Source of the DNA: Nemertoderma westbladi
Lineage: Eukaryota > Xenacoelomorpha > Nemertodermatida > Nemertodermatidae
Length of the DNA: 42,773 nucleotides
Reading direction: 5' to 3'
Assembly (NCBI GenBank): GCA_032718475.1
Contig: JAUCBJ010004432.1
Span: 1 to 42,773 of the forward strand
Positions within the stretch are counted from its first letter, which is position 1. Every line of letters starts with the position of its first letter. The notes beneath the pieces are model-generated. The model saw nothing but the letters and a program-made list of their open reading frames with translations. It did not search any database and was not told where the DNA came from. Shown here piece after piece: positions 20,724 through 31,139 of this stretch. The position numbers and the translations under genes are program-made.

Positions 20724-21086
20724 GGCATTGGTACACCTTGGGTACCCAAAGAACTAGATTTTTTATACTAGCTAGTTTCTGCAATTTTTTTTTATAAATG
20801 TAAGGCCTATAGAAGATGTGCTAGCTATCAATTTTGATAAATATTTTTGTTCTAAACAAAAAAACTAATGATAATAGCCATTTTCACAAGAAAAAATTAT
20901 AAAAAATTTTCCAATTTAACTTTTTTCACTAGCTAAAAAAAGTACTTGCTAACACGAAATCAAAATGAAGAAGCATCAAGAATGCAGAAGGTCAAAAATT
21001 TGTTATAGAAAAAAACCTGATGATAAAAGCCTTTTACATATGAAAAAAATTGGTCAAACCATGGGTACCCAAGGTGTACCAATGCC
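20724..21086. mobile_element. MITE with 25-bp perfect terminal inverted repeats
   Basis: GGCATTGGTACACCTTGGG begins the 25-bp terminus, and its perfect reverse complement ends at 21086. Inside, two diverged direct copies of about 54 bp (about 20847-20900 and 20998-21052) share GATGATAA(T/A)AGCC-like cores and A/T runs. No transposase frame exists. The target duplication is unclear. Confidence 0.75.
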
Positions 21087-22341
21087 TCAGATAGTGGTCT
21101 GGTACAGGTACAGGTAATGCCCTACTATGGTACCTCCCTACTCATTATTTATTAATGAATGTTATGTTATATTTTTTAAATAATTACCTAATTAAAATAC
21201 GCTAACAATACAATTACACAGAAACCAATACACACCCTGGAATATAGTGTGTTTATACATGTACCACCAACAAGTTTTTCAAATGCTTATAGTTGATTGA
21301 AAGCTAAAATAATAATTCTGGCTCACCCAATCAGTCGGTACCGTAGTTTCAGACTTTTCATAAAAACCGAAATAAGTCGGTCAATCACAGATGAAATTAA
21401 AGCAAACATTGTACGTATGCAGTCTCGTGCTGCGCGAAGGCCCCACGAACGTGTAACTGTATGTATAATTGTACAATGTACAATATAGGAGAGAAAAAAC
21501 CCATGAGAAAAAACCCATGAGAAAAAACACATGCTCCAAAAAATCGGACAAAATAACTTCTCACTCTTCATGTTTCTTTCCATAGAAAACTTGGCTTTTT
21601 ACATAGCAATAAGCGACAAATTTTGTGGAAACAAACTTTATTCATGGACTTTAGATTTAGAATATCAATTATTTATACTAGACTCGAAACTGTATTTAAT
21701 CGAAAATATTAACAGTGATTTATTTTAAGATTCATCAGATCTAAACTGCTACCGGTACCATTTGAGTTTGTCTGAATGGATTTTAATATTTTTTAATATT
21801 TTTTAATAATTTTTTGTCATGTCATAAACTATTATTAATTATTTTCACATTAATTATTTTAACAAAAACAAAAATCCCAACTTAATTTGTGAAAAATATA
21901 CTTTAACATTACTTGAAAATTATTAATTTTCCTTGCGGAAATTAATTGTATAATTTTTGCATCAGTTACATTAATTAATGGGGAGATGGTAATTTTGTAC
22001 ATTTTATTGCTTTTCTATTGAATAACAAGCTTATTGCTTAATTAATTAAATTATTCTGAACATCACTATTGCCCTCATCCTCATTCTCCCTTACTCTACA
22101 ATAGTTTAGTTCGGATTGCCTTTTGCCAATTTCATTAGAATTTCCATTAATAAATATAATATGCTTCAATACAAAACTTTTTATGGTGCATGTGATTATT
22201 GTCATCTCTCTATATATATATATATATGCATTTTTACTCATAAAAAATGTTAGCAGTTTTGTCGCTTTTTTTACTTTACGGCTTATTCCATTTTTACTTG
22301 ACAATAAAATAAAGTAGTTTTTTCTCATCGCATCACTTTAA
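21087..22341. other. No gene; simple repeats and a fragment of repeat D
   Basis: It contains the third fragment of repeat D (about 21255-21345), a 14-bp unit GAGAAAAAACCCAT repeated three times at 21491-21532, and a TA run at about 22212-22228. The rest is AT-rich with no supported coding. Confidence 0.5.
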
Positions 22342-23232
22342 TTCACGTCATATTATCGCAGTGGGGATATATCCAAAGCTAAAGGTCAGGAAGTAGAGGA
22401 ACCAATAGAAAGTTGGATTTACACCAATAATATCCCCTTCCGTATCATGTACAACTTATCACTATGTCCATGGTCATCTTACACGAAATATATTGGCGCC
22501 ATAACAACAGAAAAAGTTGGATCTTCCTATGGTCCAAGCACTATCTTGAGGGGAGAGATTCGAGTCCGAGAACTAAACGAAATCAGTTCATCGACAGATA
22601 TTTGTAATGAAACTTTTCGTGATGGAATTTTCCGAGTGAAATTTGAAAATGTGGATGACAGTGTCTTCTTTAGTAAGAAAGTGTATTTCCTAAGTCTCTA
22701 CCGGATTTACCTTCAACACAAAGTGTTTGTGTTGCCAGAAATTCCCTCTGCTATAAAACTTGTTGATAGGTGTAAGAAAATTATTGGAAACCTTAAAAAT
22801 TGTATTAAAGTTAGAATGAGAAAAAATACGCGGAAGTGGATCAAAGTATTAATGAAGGATATTAAAAGACAAAGAGGGAGATTTAACAAAGTAATTAACG
22901 ATATTGAGGTTTGTAATGATTCGAAAGAGCAGGCAGGTTGGGGATACAATGTAATTAAACAATTTGATCTGGAGAAACAACATCAGCTAGACATTATGCT
23001 TGTATTCATGGTAAGCAACACAGCGGGGATTTATAACGACATTAGAAATAATATCATAGCAAAAAAAGGTAGTCAACATAATATAAAGTGGAATACAGAA
23101 AGGAAACATTGGGAAGAAATGGCAAAAAAATACTTTGAAAAAATCAAAGTGAAAAATAAGACCAAAATTTATGCTCTATTCCTAGTGCAATTTCTGAAAG
23201 GATTATTGAGGCAAGAAGGATTAATAGAATGA
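22342..23232 (+). CDS. Unrecognised open frame, possible exon or retro-copy
   Basis: The frame is open from 22342; the first Met is at 22447, giving 261 residues from there. Upstream codons read smoothly (including EVEEPIESWIYTNN), and a splice-acceptor-like CAG ends near 22360, so this may be an internal exon. The product is basic, with a Cys/Lys-rich helical stretch (about residues 105-160), no signal peptide, no membrane segment and no motif I can name. A consensus donor (CATG followed by GTAAGC) occurs at about 23010, so the real exon might end there rather than at the stop. The length is unusual for such AT-rich DNA, which supports real or recently real coding. The function is unknown. 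Confidence 0.45.
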   Translation, partial: FTSYYRSGDISKAKGQEVEEPIESWIYTNNIPFRIMYNLSLCPWSSYTKYIGAITTEKVGSSYGPSTILRGEIRVRELNEISSSTDICNETFRDGIFRVKFENVDDSVFFSKKVYFLSLYRIYLQHKVFVLPEIPSAIKLVDRCKKIIGNLKNCIKVRMRKNTRKWIKVLMKDIKRQRGRFNKVINDIEVCNDSKEQAGWGYNVIKQFDLEKQHQLDIMLVFMVSNTAGIYNDIRNNIIAKKGSQHNIKWNTERKHWEEMAKKYFEKIKVKNKTKIYALFLVQFLKGLLRQEGLIE

Positions 23233-23579
23233 ACTCCGAGTTTCTTCTATTAATTCAATTAATCCTTCTATGTGTCTTGAGCAGTAGCAGAGCAAGGTTT
23301 TGATATTGCTAGTGTTGATCCCGATAAAACTCCTATTTTTAAATGAATCATTAATCGTAAAATAATATAACTTTGTGTATTACAAGATTCAGACAGTAGG
23401 ACTACAAAATTAACTGAACTGACTATTTGCCTAACTGTCTGTTTGCCTCAATAATTATTTTAGTTTATTATCTAACCAGAATTGTAGTAGGCTGAGCAAA
23501 GCGAGTGAAGCGAGCGGGAACTTTATGGAACTTTTTTTCGCTCTTCTTTCGGGACCACTAAATCCCAGTTTGTTACATA
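23233..23579. other. No gene seen
   Basis: Spacer. A GAGCAAAGCGAGTGAAGCGAG phase-repeated block at about 23490-23515 resembles a transposon end, but no partner was found. Confidence 0.35.
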
Positions 23580-24291
23580 CAGTACAGGCCACCAGAAAAA
23601 GCAGATTTCATCCAATGTGATCACATGTGAACACATTTGTTCAAGTCATCTGATTGGCAGGTTATGGCGAGTTATCTTCTAGATCACACAGCAGGAGGCT
23701 AACTTGCTGGGACCGACAAAGGCTTAGTGTGCGGTGCGCCTGTATGTCTTATATCAGGTAGATGAGAGAGCCCCCCCAGGGCGTAACATTGCGCGGACAT
23801 GGGCTGTATTGGTAGAGAGAGAACTACATACAAGACCACATGGAGGTTCATGGAGTGTATGGGAGTGGATGGGTATATGGATGGAGGAACCTAGACCATT
23901 GACTAATTAATTTAGTGCAGGGAGATGTCGCGCCATTAGTCTGGCACCGATTGGACACCGAGAAACACCAGAAGATGCCTTAACATCACTAACTATAGGC
24001 CTTCCTATTTGACAATATTAACCGCACACTATAAAGGTAAACAAAATCCTTATCGCATTTCCAGCTGCAGTGAGTGACAGTTCGCGGCAAACTACAGAGA
24101 GTTTCCAGATTACTAAGCGTTTCAAAAGTATTCAATTGTATCCTTTGGCGAAAAAATTTTGGTTGTTGCCAATTCAATTATGTTCAATTATGTTCAATTG
24201 TCCCGTTCAACAACATTACATTACACTGGTACACATTTGATAAAATGTGCTCACAATTGTACAAATCTGCTTTTTCTGGTGGCCTGTACTG
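23580..24291. mobile_element. 712-bp non-autonomous element with TA target duplication
   Basis: Perfect 29-bp terminal inverted repeats begin with CAGTACAGGCCACCAGAAAA, with weaker similarity further inward to about 55 bp. TA flanks both ends (23578-23579 and 24292-24293). The TA duplication and CAGT start suggest a Tc1/mariner-type family. There is no transposase frame, so it would depend on another copy. Confidence 0.85.
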
Positions 24292-24329
24292 TACATTATC
24301 TAGAATCCATGCCGTATTTTTCGACGCCC

Positions 24330-24420
24330 CCCACACCCCCCCCCCCCCCCACCCCCCTCCCCCGTCTAGCGCAAGGGGGCGACTGCTCCCTTGGTCACCT
24401 TGCTCCGCCACTGACTCTGT
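24330..24420. repeat. C-rich low-complexity tract ending in a repeat-like tail
   Basis: A run of C and CCCCACCCCCC (about 24330-24362) is followed by GCGCAAGGGGGCGACTGCTCCC and a CTCCGCCACTG tail. This looks like the end of a dispersed retroposon, but no second copy lies in the window. Confidence 0.35.
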
Positions 24421-24432
24421 CTGTTGTATTGG

Positions 24433-24638
24433 CATTGAGAATTGAAGAAGAAGTACAAGATATCAGTATGTGGACAAAAGAGAACAAGGCTTGGGTCAAG
24501 GAAAGACAAACAATATCGAGAAGCTATGATATCGGAAGACAAGGATTCGTCATTTTCCAGATGATGAAAGATAATTCAGAACAGATACTCAAATCAGACT
24601 TAGTCTGTAATTTTGTCAAAGAAATGATGTTGTAAATG
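24433..24638 (+). CDS. Unrecognised coding-like segment
   Basis: About 67 codons read RIEEEVQDISMW onward to a stop, with a charged, helical composition. A possible acceptor (GGCATTGAG) lies just upstream, and an AATAAA lies downstream at about 24832. It might be a terminal exon in the same direction as the frame at 22342-23232. No domain is recognised, and the start is not defined. Confidence 0.25.
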
Positions 24639-25187
24639 GTTTCCGGAACTCCAACTTCCTATTTCAATTCGATGTAGTGAAACAACTACACACTCACACC
24701 CAATATGTGGAAAATTCAAACTCTTATATTTTATGAGTTATTTCAATGTAATTCCCATCATTTATATATTTTATATTATTAGAAACCGCAGGTTGCTTGT
24801 CTATTTTCTACAAAAATTTCTTGATTCTTAAATAAATATGCAGAAAATTATTAAAGTTGAGCAAGAAAAAGATATTTAATTAGTTAGGTGAGCCTTTTTA
24901 GAGAAAGTAGCATTTTTGATTTATTTTACAATAATTCTTCAGTTTTCTTTGAAACGATTTCAATGATCCCATATTTATTTTCAAAAATCAAATTTATTTA
25001 CCAACTATTGTCTACAATTAATAGGTACGATAATAATTACAAATATGTATTGGCGGGAAATTCAAATGAGTAATTCAGAATATTATAGGATTAGTACTGT
25101 AGTACAGTAGTACTGTAGTTCAGTTCAATGCACTGTTCGACCTATAGTCTGGTACAGTAACATCCCCAATAAGGATGCCTAGAACTC
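24639..25187. other. No gene seen
   Basis: AT-rich. TACTGTAGTACAGTAGTACTG at about 25098-25119 is a local palindrome resembling parts of the 28-bp satellite unit found 4 kb downstream. Confidence 0.35.
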
Positions 25188-25499
25188 GTGCCACACCCTC
25201 GACATGCAGACCAGCCATGTCTCCAATTAGGTAAAGACATTCCAAAGAAGGATCTCAATGATATAACTTTTTATCTGAATGATTTACTGTATACTTTTCG
25301 ATATTTTCTTACCAAAATCCCATATTTAGACTCTTATGAAGATATTCTACCAGTAACAGGCATTTGTTTTTTGGATTTCAATTGCAAGATATTCCAAATT
25401 TCCACTATTATTCACATCCAATATAAATACCATGTTACAGTACCTCGATCTAATGGTTCTCGTATCGTATCCGCTGTTCTTCAATTAAATATTAATTAA
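25188..25499 (+). CDS. Unrecognised open frame, 103 codons
   Basis: From about 25225 the product is hydrophobic and aromatic-rich (ITFYLNDLLYTFRYF, then FNCKIFQIS). An AG precedes GTAAAGACATT and could be an acceptor, making the upstream Met irrelevant. It resembles no family I know. It shares direction and AT-rich style with the frames at 22342 and 26228. Confidence 0.25.
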   Translation: MPHPRHADQPCLQLGKDIPKKDLNDITFYLNDLLYTFRYFLTKIPYLDSYEDILPVTGICFLDFNCKIFQISTIIHIQYKYHVTVPRSNGSRIVSAVLQLNIN

Positions 25500-26100
25500 C
25501 GAGCATATCAAAGAAGTGGCTGACATCCTACGTAGGAGGGAAGACCTTAAGACGGCATCAGCTTAATCACTGTAAACAGCAGAACTTCTTAGGTTTTGAC
25601 GAAATTATACATCCACTAATGAAATATCATTCATCTATCTAACTTCATTTCTTTTTGATGAACAAAAAATCAGTGATGTATTTTTACTAATTTAAACCAT
25701 TAGGCCTACTGGTAGGCCTACTGGTAGGCCTACTGGTACTCATGCAGTCAGTCTTACTTACTATAATAAGCCTATAATAAAATAAAGATGGAAATGATTA
25801 GAAACAAGTAATTAATTTGTTATAAATCAAATCATAAACCTAATTACTACCTCAACTTCCGGATACTCCTGACTTACACACTACAGTACAATTTATGGTG
25901 TGTTTTCAGAACGGTCGTTAGAATTCTTAGATACTTCCCTTCAAAGCCTAAACGCGCAAAATTCAGAGTCTGTAATCCTTCAATTTCATCCCAATCTACA
26001 GTATCTAAAGATCAAAAATTATCATTGAGTGAGCAGTTAGTTGAAGGATCTGTTGATGTGCGGTTTGATGTTGCGGGGGGGGGGGGGGGGGGGGGGGGGG
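25500..26100. other. No firm gene; 12-bp tandem, possible small exon, and G26 tract
   Basis: TAGGCCTACTGG is repeated three times at 25701-25738. A frame after a TTTTCAG acceptor-like site (about 25909-26031) gives a 41-codon peptide starting SERSLEFLDTS, too short to call. A run of 26 G lies at 26075-26100. Confidence 0.4.
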
Positions 26101-26245
26101 ACTGGACGCAAATCCCATCTTGGCGAATTAATATCCCGTCTCAATTTTAAATTCTCAATTTAGGGAAAGGAGCAGGTTACAGTGGCACGTAATTTTAATC
26201 AAAACAATAAACTAATCACAACAGAACATGTTACAGTTTTATTTT
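26101..26245 (+). repeat. Dispersed module, single copy 1
   Basis: It runs from GACGCAAATCCC through GGCGAATTAATATC to GGAAAGGAGCAGGTTACAG and AACAATAAACTAATC. It recurs at about 26575-26710 in the same orientation, and its core is the 68-bp unit tandemly repeated at 3291-3833. Confidence 0.75.
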
Positions 26246-26482
26246 ACAGTATTGAGATGTTATATGCGTCAAATTTCCCTTAGAGAAGGATACATTTTTA
26301 ATGCGTCCAGTTTCCACCTATCTGGGTTTAACCGGAGAACCGAAGATACCGAAGAACTCGCCTACAACTTATCAAAAAAATCTAACTTCAAGACAAAACA
26401 AGGAACATATAACTTCCTAATTTATCAAAATTATCATCAATGGTATATTAGCTCGAAGTTTATGTGCACTGAGTTCAATTAG
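26228..26482 (+). CDS. Unrecognised open frame, 84 codons
   Basis: A TTTTATTTTACAG acceptor-like site precedes ATTGAGATG, so the start at 26228 may be inside an intron. The product includes EGYIFNASSFHLSG and YNFLIYQNYHQWYIS. The latter has the aromatic spacing seen in small extracellular beta-strand domains, but I cannot assign it. It overlaps the end of the dispersed module, which argues for caution. Confidence 0.25.
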   Translation: MLQFYFTVLRCYMRQISLREGYIFNASSFHLSGFNRRTEDTEELAYNLSKKSNFKTKQGTYNFLIYQNYHQWYISSKFMCTEFN

Positions 26483-26574
26483 CATTCAAAGAGCAAGTAG
26501 TACAAACAGAACTTATAGTAACAGCTTTATATGCCCTTGAGGGATATAGACTATTGGGACAGGGTGGGAACTTG

Positions 26575-26710
26575 ACACAAACCAATCTCGGCGAATAACT
26601 ATCTCGTCACTATGTTATAATTATCACTTACGGAAAGGAGCAGGTTACAGCGGCATGTTTAACCAAAATAATAAACTAAAGTCAATAGAAAAGGTTACAT
26701 TCATATTTTT
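26575..26710 (+). repeat. Dispersed module, single copy 2
   Basis: Blocks CAAACCAATCTCGGCGAATAA, GGAAAGGAGCAGGTTACAG and AACCAAAATAATAAAC are in the same order as in 26101-26245, with moderate divergence. The remaining sequence to about 27060 shows no gene. Confidence 0.75.
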
Positions 26711-27059
26711 GGGAACAATCAGCTGCTGTGCAGCGAAGATTATTGTAGACATGCTCTCTATTACAATTACAATTAATCTATTACAACAACTATTACTCAA
26801 CTAATAACATTATTGTGTTTGAAGTAATTAAATTTAGCGAACAATAAAATATTCCATTAAAATATTATATTTCGGGCGCTCATCAGCAGAGGCGTCCCCG
26901 CTACTCTTGAGCCTCTAGGCTTGTGTAGAGGGGACATGAAGCGAGTGGATGGCGTCACCCTGGTACCGTAGGGCATCAGGCGGTTCCTCACGTGGGACGC
27001 GACGGTGGCTGACCCCCTCGCGCCCAGCAACACCGCCCAGACCCTATCCACCAGAGGCC

Positions 27060-27254
27060 GCACAGTCAGAGGAAGCGGAAAACAACAAAATCCGGAAATA
27101 CCAGGAACTCACGGACCGGACTCTTCCATCCGGTAGACTCCGAGACCCTGGGCCGCCCCGGCCCTGAAACATCCGAGTTCCTGAAGGATATCGGGACTCC
27201 ACTCTGTTACCCAGGAACCCCGATCTTCCTCGGTGAAATTATCGGATTTTATTA
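27060..27254 (+). pseudogene. Relic of a LINE ORF2 C-terminal region
   Basis: Two frames joined by a frameshift between about 27120 and 27133 read ENNKIRKYQELTD, then SETLGRPGPETSEFLKDIG. This matches the pattern KYxxL...VETLGxxGPEAxxFLxxIG found near the end of many non-LTR retrotransposon ORF2 proteins. The base composition is much more GC-rich than its surroundings, which agrees with a foreign insertion. The assignment comes from pattern memory, not a search. Confidence 0.45.
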
Positions 27255-27661
27255 ATTAAAAGATGTAAACTGTGCCTTCTGGAATACCTATCTTACTGGA
27301 AAGCGACATTTTATTTAAAGTTTTATAATTTCGATATTTTCGTTAATAATTTCGTCGTTAAACATTAATTTTGCTGTTTCTAACGCATAAAGTGGGAGTA
27401 TTTTTAATGATTTATATTTTCGATTAGAGTGTGTCTGATAATTATTAAAGGTTATTGCTCGTAATAACTTATTTATTTTTTATTCGGATATGGTTAGTGT
27501 ATTTTCTAGACGCATTTCCCCACAATACTATACCATAGAGTATTTATGGATGGACCAACGAAATATACATTATAATAACCGTATAATGTTGAGGGGAAAA
27601 TAGGTATCTAAAATTGTAAAATATTCCAACTGTGTAGTAAATGTATGGCGTATGACACATA

Positions 27662-27747
27662 CCGTATTTACTCGAATAAGAGCCCGGGCGTTTAAGTTAA
27701 TAAATTGCAAATTGGAGAGGCGTTTATTCGAGTAAATAGAAATACGG
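27662..27747. mobile_element. 86-bp MITE with TA target duplication
   Basis: The left end CCGTATTTACTCGAATAA is repeated inverted at the right end, where it is interrupted by a small insertion. TA flanks it at 27660-27661 and 27748-27749. This terminus is a pattern common in animal genomes. No coding. Confidence 0.75.
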
Positions 27748-27923
27748 TACTTATAAATAACATACCGAGAAATCATGTCGCACTGCGATATAAAGTATTG
27801 GAAAATATGTCGCCCTGGAGATTTGGTAGTGCGAAATTAATTCCATACGAATAAATATAATGAAAGTATTAATTAAACTGTAAACTGATTAAACTAAATC
27901 AATAAAACCCAGTAAATTAATAA

Positions 27924-29057
27924 TTAATATCCGCGATAAACATTATCAACCACGTAGTTCAAAGGTTTACCAGCCTCGAATAATTCCAGATTCTCTAGGA
28001 AGACATCGACGCCATGACAACGGCTATTGTTACAAACAGAATGTGGAGAAATAATAACTTTAGGATGACTCCATAAAGGATTGTCTATAGGTAAAGGTTC
28101 TGTTGCAAAGACGTCGAGGATGGCTGTAGACAACCATTGCTTGTCTAATGCCTCAACGATATCTAATTCATTAACAATATCGCCTCTCCCAATGTTGATA
28201 AAAACTGGCGACTTATTAGCGCAAGTTTCTAATACACTTCTAGATAGTAAACCTCTTGTTTGATCTGTGCTCGGTAGAATATTAATTATGTAATCGCTTT
28301 TTGAAAAAGCCTCAATCATATTTTCTGTAGTGAAATATTCCGAAACACCTGGGTATTTCTCGTCTCTTTCGCGGCTAACAATTCCATATATTTTCGGATT
28401 GAATCCTCGTAATGAATCTACAAGACATTGACCTATATCACCGAGTCCTAATATCGTGATTGACAACTGGTTGATATTTCGGAATCCATTGCTGCTCACC
28501 ATGTAAAAACGATTTACCCACTTACGCTGTAGCTGATTGGCTAATATACCGCGAAAGTTGCGTTCATTGGCTATTATCCAGCCAATCACGGACTCAGCCA
28601 TGTCCTTACCGCAACCATTAGGGCCTCCTACTCGAGTGAATAGGAATCTATTGAAATGATGGAGTTTATCAGGAAATTGATTGCTAATAATATCGAACCC
28701 ATCCCAGGTACTCTGCCACCAAACCAAATTATTGTAAAGCTCCAAATTAGGCAACACCGCATCGGGCGAACCAATCACAATCCTCGCTTGTCGCAGCTCA
28801 TTAACACTAATGGAGTCCATGGCCTCTTTTTGTATAACATCTACAAATTCAAGATCAGGTCTCTTCTCTAATATAGACTCCCTTATGTTTTCCACAGCCC
28901 GAGAGTGCTGCTTATATTCTTGTGTGTATACGAAATGAATTCTAATGGGTGACATTTTCTTTTTAATAATCTGCAGTGGCAGTCTATTAATAAATCGACC
29001 AGTATTAAAATTACGCGCCAAGTTATAATTTTTTAATAAATTTAACAAGGACAGCAT
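27924..29057 (-). CDS. D-isomer-specific 2-hydroxyacid dehydrogenase, GhrA-like
   Basis: The 377-residue product should oxidise or reduce a 2-hydroxy/2-keto acid with NAD(P), most like glyoxylate/hydroxypyruvate reductases. The nucleotide-binding loop GLGDIG is at 204-209. The catalytic triad is complete: Arg291 in NIGRGDIVNE, Glu320 in FATEPLP, His339 in SPHSV. Spacing of 29 and 19 residues fits the family. The frame is uninterrupted and full length, with no intron. Residues 1-34 hold seven basic and no acidic residues, like a mitochondrial presequence. Met35 (28953-28955) has A at -3 and begins the conserved domain, so a cytosolic form is also possible. A TATA-like TATTATAAAC lies about 25 bp upstream of the first Met. 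The 28-bp satellite starts about 115 bp upstream of the gene. It could be an intronless host gene, an old retrocopy or an acquired gene. Confidence 0.93.
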   Translation of the reverse strand: MLSLLNLLKNYNLARNFNTGRFINRLPLQIIKKKMSPIRIHFVYTQEYKQHSRAVENIRESILEKRPDLEFVDVIQKEAMDSISVNELRQARIVIGSPDAVLPNLELYNNLVWWQSTWDGFDIISNQFPDKLHHFNRFLFTRVGGPNGCGKDMAESVIGWIIANERNFRGILANQLQRKWVNRFYMVSSNGFRNINQLSITILGLGDIGQCLVDSLRGFNPKIYGIVSRERDEKYPGVSEYFTTENMIEAFSKSDYIINILPSTDQTRGLLSRSVLETCANKSPVFINIGRGDIVNELDIVEALDKQWLSTAILDVFATEPLPIDNPLWSHPKVIISPHSVCNNSRCHGVDVFLENLELFEAGKPLNYVVDNVYRGY

Positions 29058-29172
29058 ATTATCTGAGAAACTTGCGTACCGGTTAGTTTATAATATGCCT
29101 GAATTGAATACAATTATTATGAGTGGGTGTACAGAGAGGTGCTTTTTCTCACCCTAAACAAACTTGGTACCT

Positions 29173-31139
29173 ACTGACCTATAGAACAGTAGTGTCAGTT
29201 ACTGACCTATAGAACAGTAGTGTCAGTTACTGACCTATAGAACAGTAGTGTCAGTTACTGACCTATAGAACAGTAGTGTCAGTTACTGACCTATAGAACA
29301 GTAGTGTCAGTTACTGACCTATAAAACAGTAGTGTCAGTTACTGACCTATAGTACAGTAGTGTCAGTTACTGACCTATAGAACAGTTGTGTCAGTTACTG
29401 ACCTATAGTACAGTAGTGTCAGTTACTGACCTATAGAACAGTAGTGTCAGTTACTGACCTATAGTACAGTTGTGTCAGTTACTGACCTATAGAACAGTAG
29501 TGTCAGTTACTGACCTATAGTACAGTAGTGTCAGTTACTGACCTATAGAACAGTAGTGTCAGTTACTGACCTATAGAACAGTAGTGTCAGTTACTGACCT
29601 ATAGTACAGTAGTGTCAGTTACTGACCTATAGTACAGTTGTGTCAGTTACTGACCTATAGAACAGTAGTGTCAGTTACTGACCTATAGAACAGTAGTGTC
29701 AGTTACTGACCTATAGAATAGTAGTGTCAGTTACTGACCTATAGTACAGTTGTGTCAGTTACTGACCTATAGAACAGTAGTGTCAGTTACTGACCTATAG
29801 TACAGTAGTGTCAGTTACTGACCTATAGTACAGTTGTGTCAGTTACTGACCTATAGAACAGTAGTGTCAGTTACTGACCTATAGTACAGTAGTGTCAGTT
29901 ACTGACCTATAGAACAGTAGTGTCAGTTACTGACCTATAGTACAGTAGTGTCAGTTACTGACCTATAGAACAGTAGTGTCAGTTACTGACCTATAGAACA
30001 GTAGTGTCAGTTACTGACCTATAGAACAGTAGTGTCAGTTACTGACCTATAAAACAGTAGTGTCAGTTACTGACCTATAGTACAGTAGTGTCAGTTACTG
30101 ACCTATAGAACAGTTGTGTCAGTTACTGACCTATAGTACAGTAGTGTCAGTTACTGACCTATAGAACAGTAGTGTCAGTTACTGACCTATAGTACAGTAG
30201 TGTCAGTTACTGACCTATAGAACAGTTGTGTCAGTTACTGACCTATAGTACAGTAGTGTCAGTTACTGACCTATAGAACAGTAGTGTCAGTTACTGACCT
30301 ATAGTACAGTTGTGTCAGTTACTGACCTATAGAACAGTAGTGTCAGTTACTGACCTATAGTACAGTTGTGTCAGTTACTGACCTATAGAACAGTAGTGTC
30401 AGTTACTGACCTATAGTACAGTAGTGTCAGTTACTGACCTATAGTACAGTAGTGTCAGTTACTGACCTATAGAACAGTAGTGTCCGTTACTGACCTATAG
30501 TACAGTTATGTCAGTTACTGACCTATAGAACAGTAGTGTCAGTTACTGACCTATAGTACAGTAGTGTCAGTTACTGACCTATAGTACAGTAGTGTCAGTT
30601 ACTGACCTATAGTACAGTAGTGTCAGTTACTGACCTATAATAGTACAGTAGTGTCAGTTACTGACCTATAGTACAGTAGTGTCAGTTACTGACCTATAGA
30701 ACAGTAGTGTCAGTTACTGACCTATAGTACAGTAGTGTCAGTTACTGACCTATAGTACAGTAGTGTCAGTTACTGACCTATAGTACAGTAGTGTCAGTTA
30801 CTGACCTATAATAGTACAGTAGTGTCAGTTACTGACCTATAGTACAGTAGTGTCAGTTACTGACCTATAGAACAGTAGTGTCAGTTACTGACCTATAGTA
30901 CAGTAGTGTCAGTTACTGACCTATAGTACAGTAGTGTCAGTTACTGACCTATAGAACAGTAGTGTCAGTTACTGACCTATAGAACAGTAGTGTCAGTTAC
31001 TGACCTATAGTACAGTTGTGTCAGTTACTGACCTATAGTACAGTAGTGTCAGTTACTGACCTATAGTACAGTAGTGTCAGTTACTGACCTATAGAACAGT
31101 AGTGTCAGTTACTGACCTATAGAACAGTAGTGTCAGTTA
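29173..31139. repeat. 28-bp minisatellite, about 70 units
   Basis: The unit has an ACTGACCTATAG core, then (A/T)ACAGT(A/T)GT and GTCAGTT. The unit junction forms GTCAGTTACTGAC, a 13-bp palindrome with one central base. Most variation is at two A/T positions; rare variants include AAAACAG, GAATAG and GTCCGTT. Two units carry the same 3-bp insertion at about 30640 and 30811, and a block of at least eight unit types recurs 728 bp (26 units) apart, so the array grew by larger duplications. It begins 115 bp upstream of the dehydrogenase start. Confidence 0.98.

Noticed and set aside
29173-31139. CRISPR-like array of 28-bp repeats
   Set aside because: Units are contiguous with no unique spacers, and the context is an animal genome. 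It is a minisatellite.
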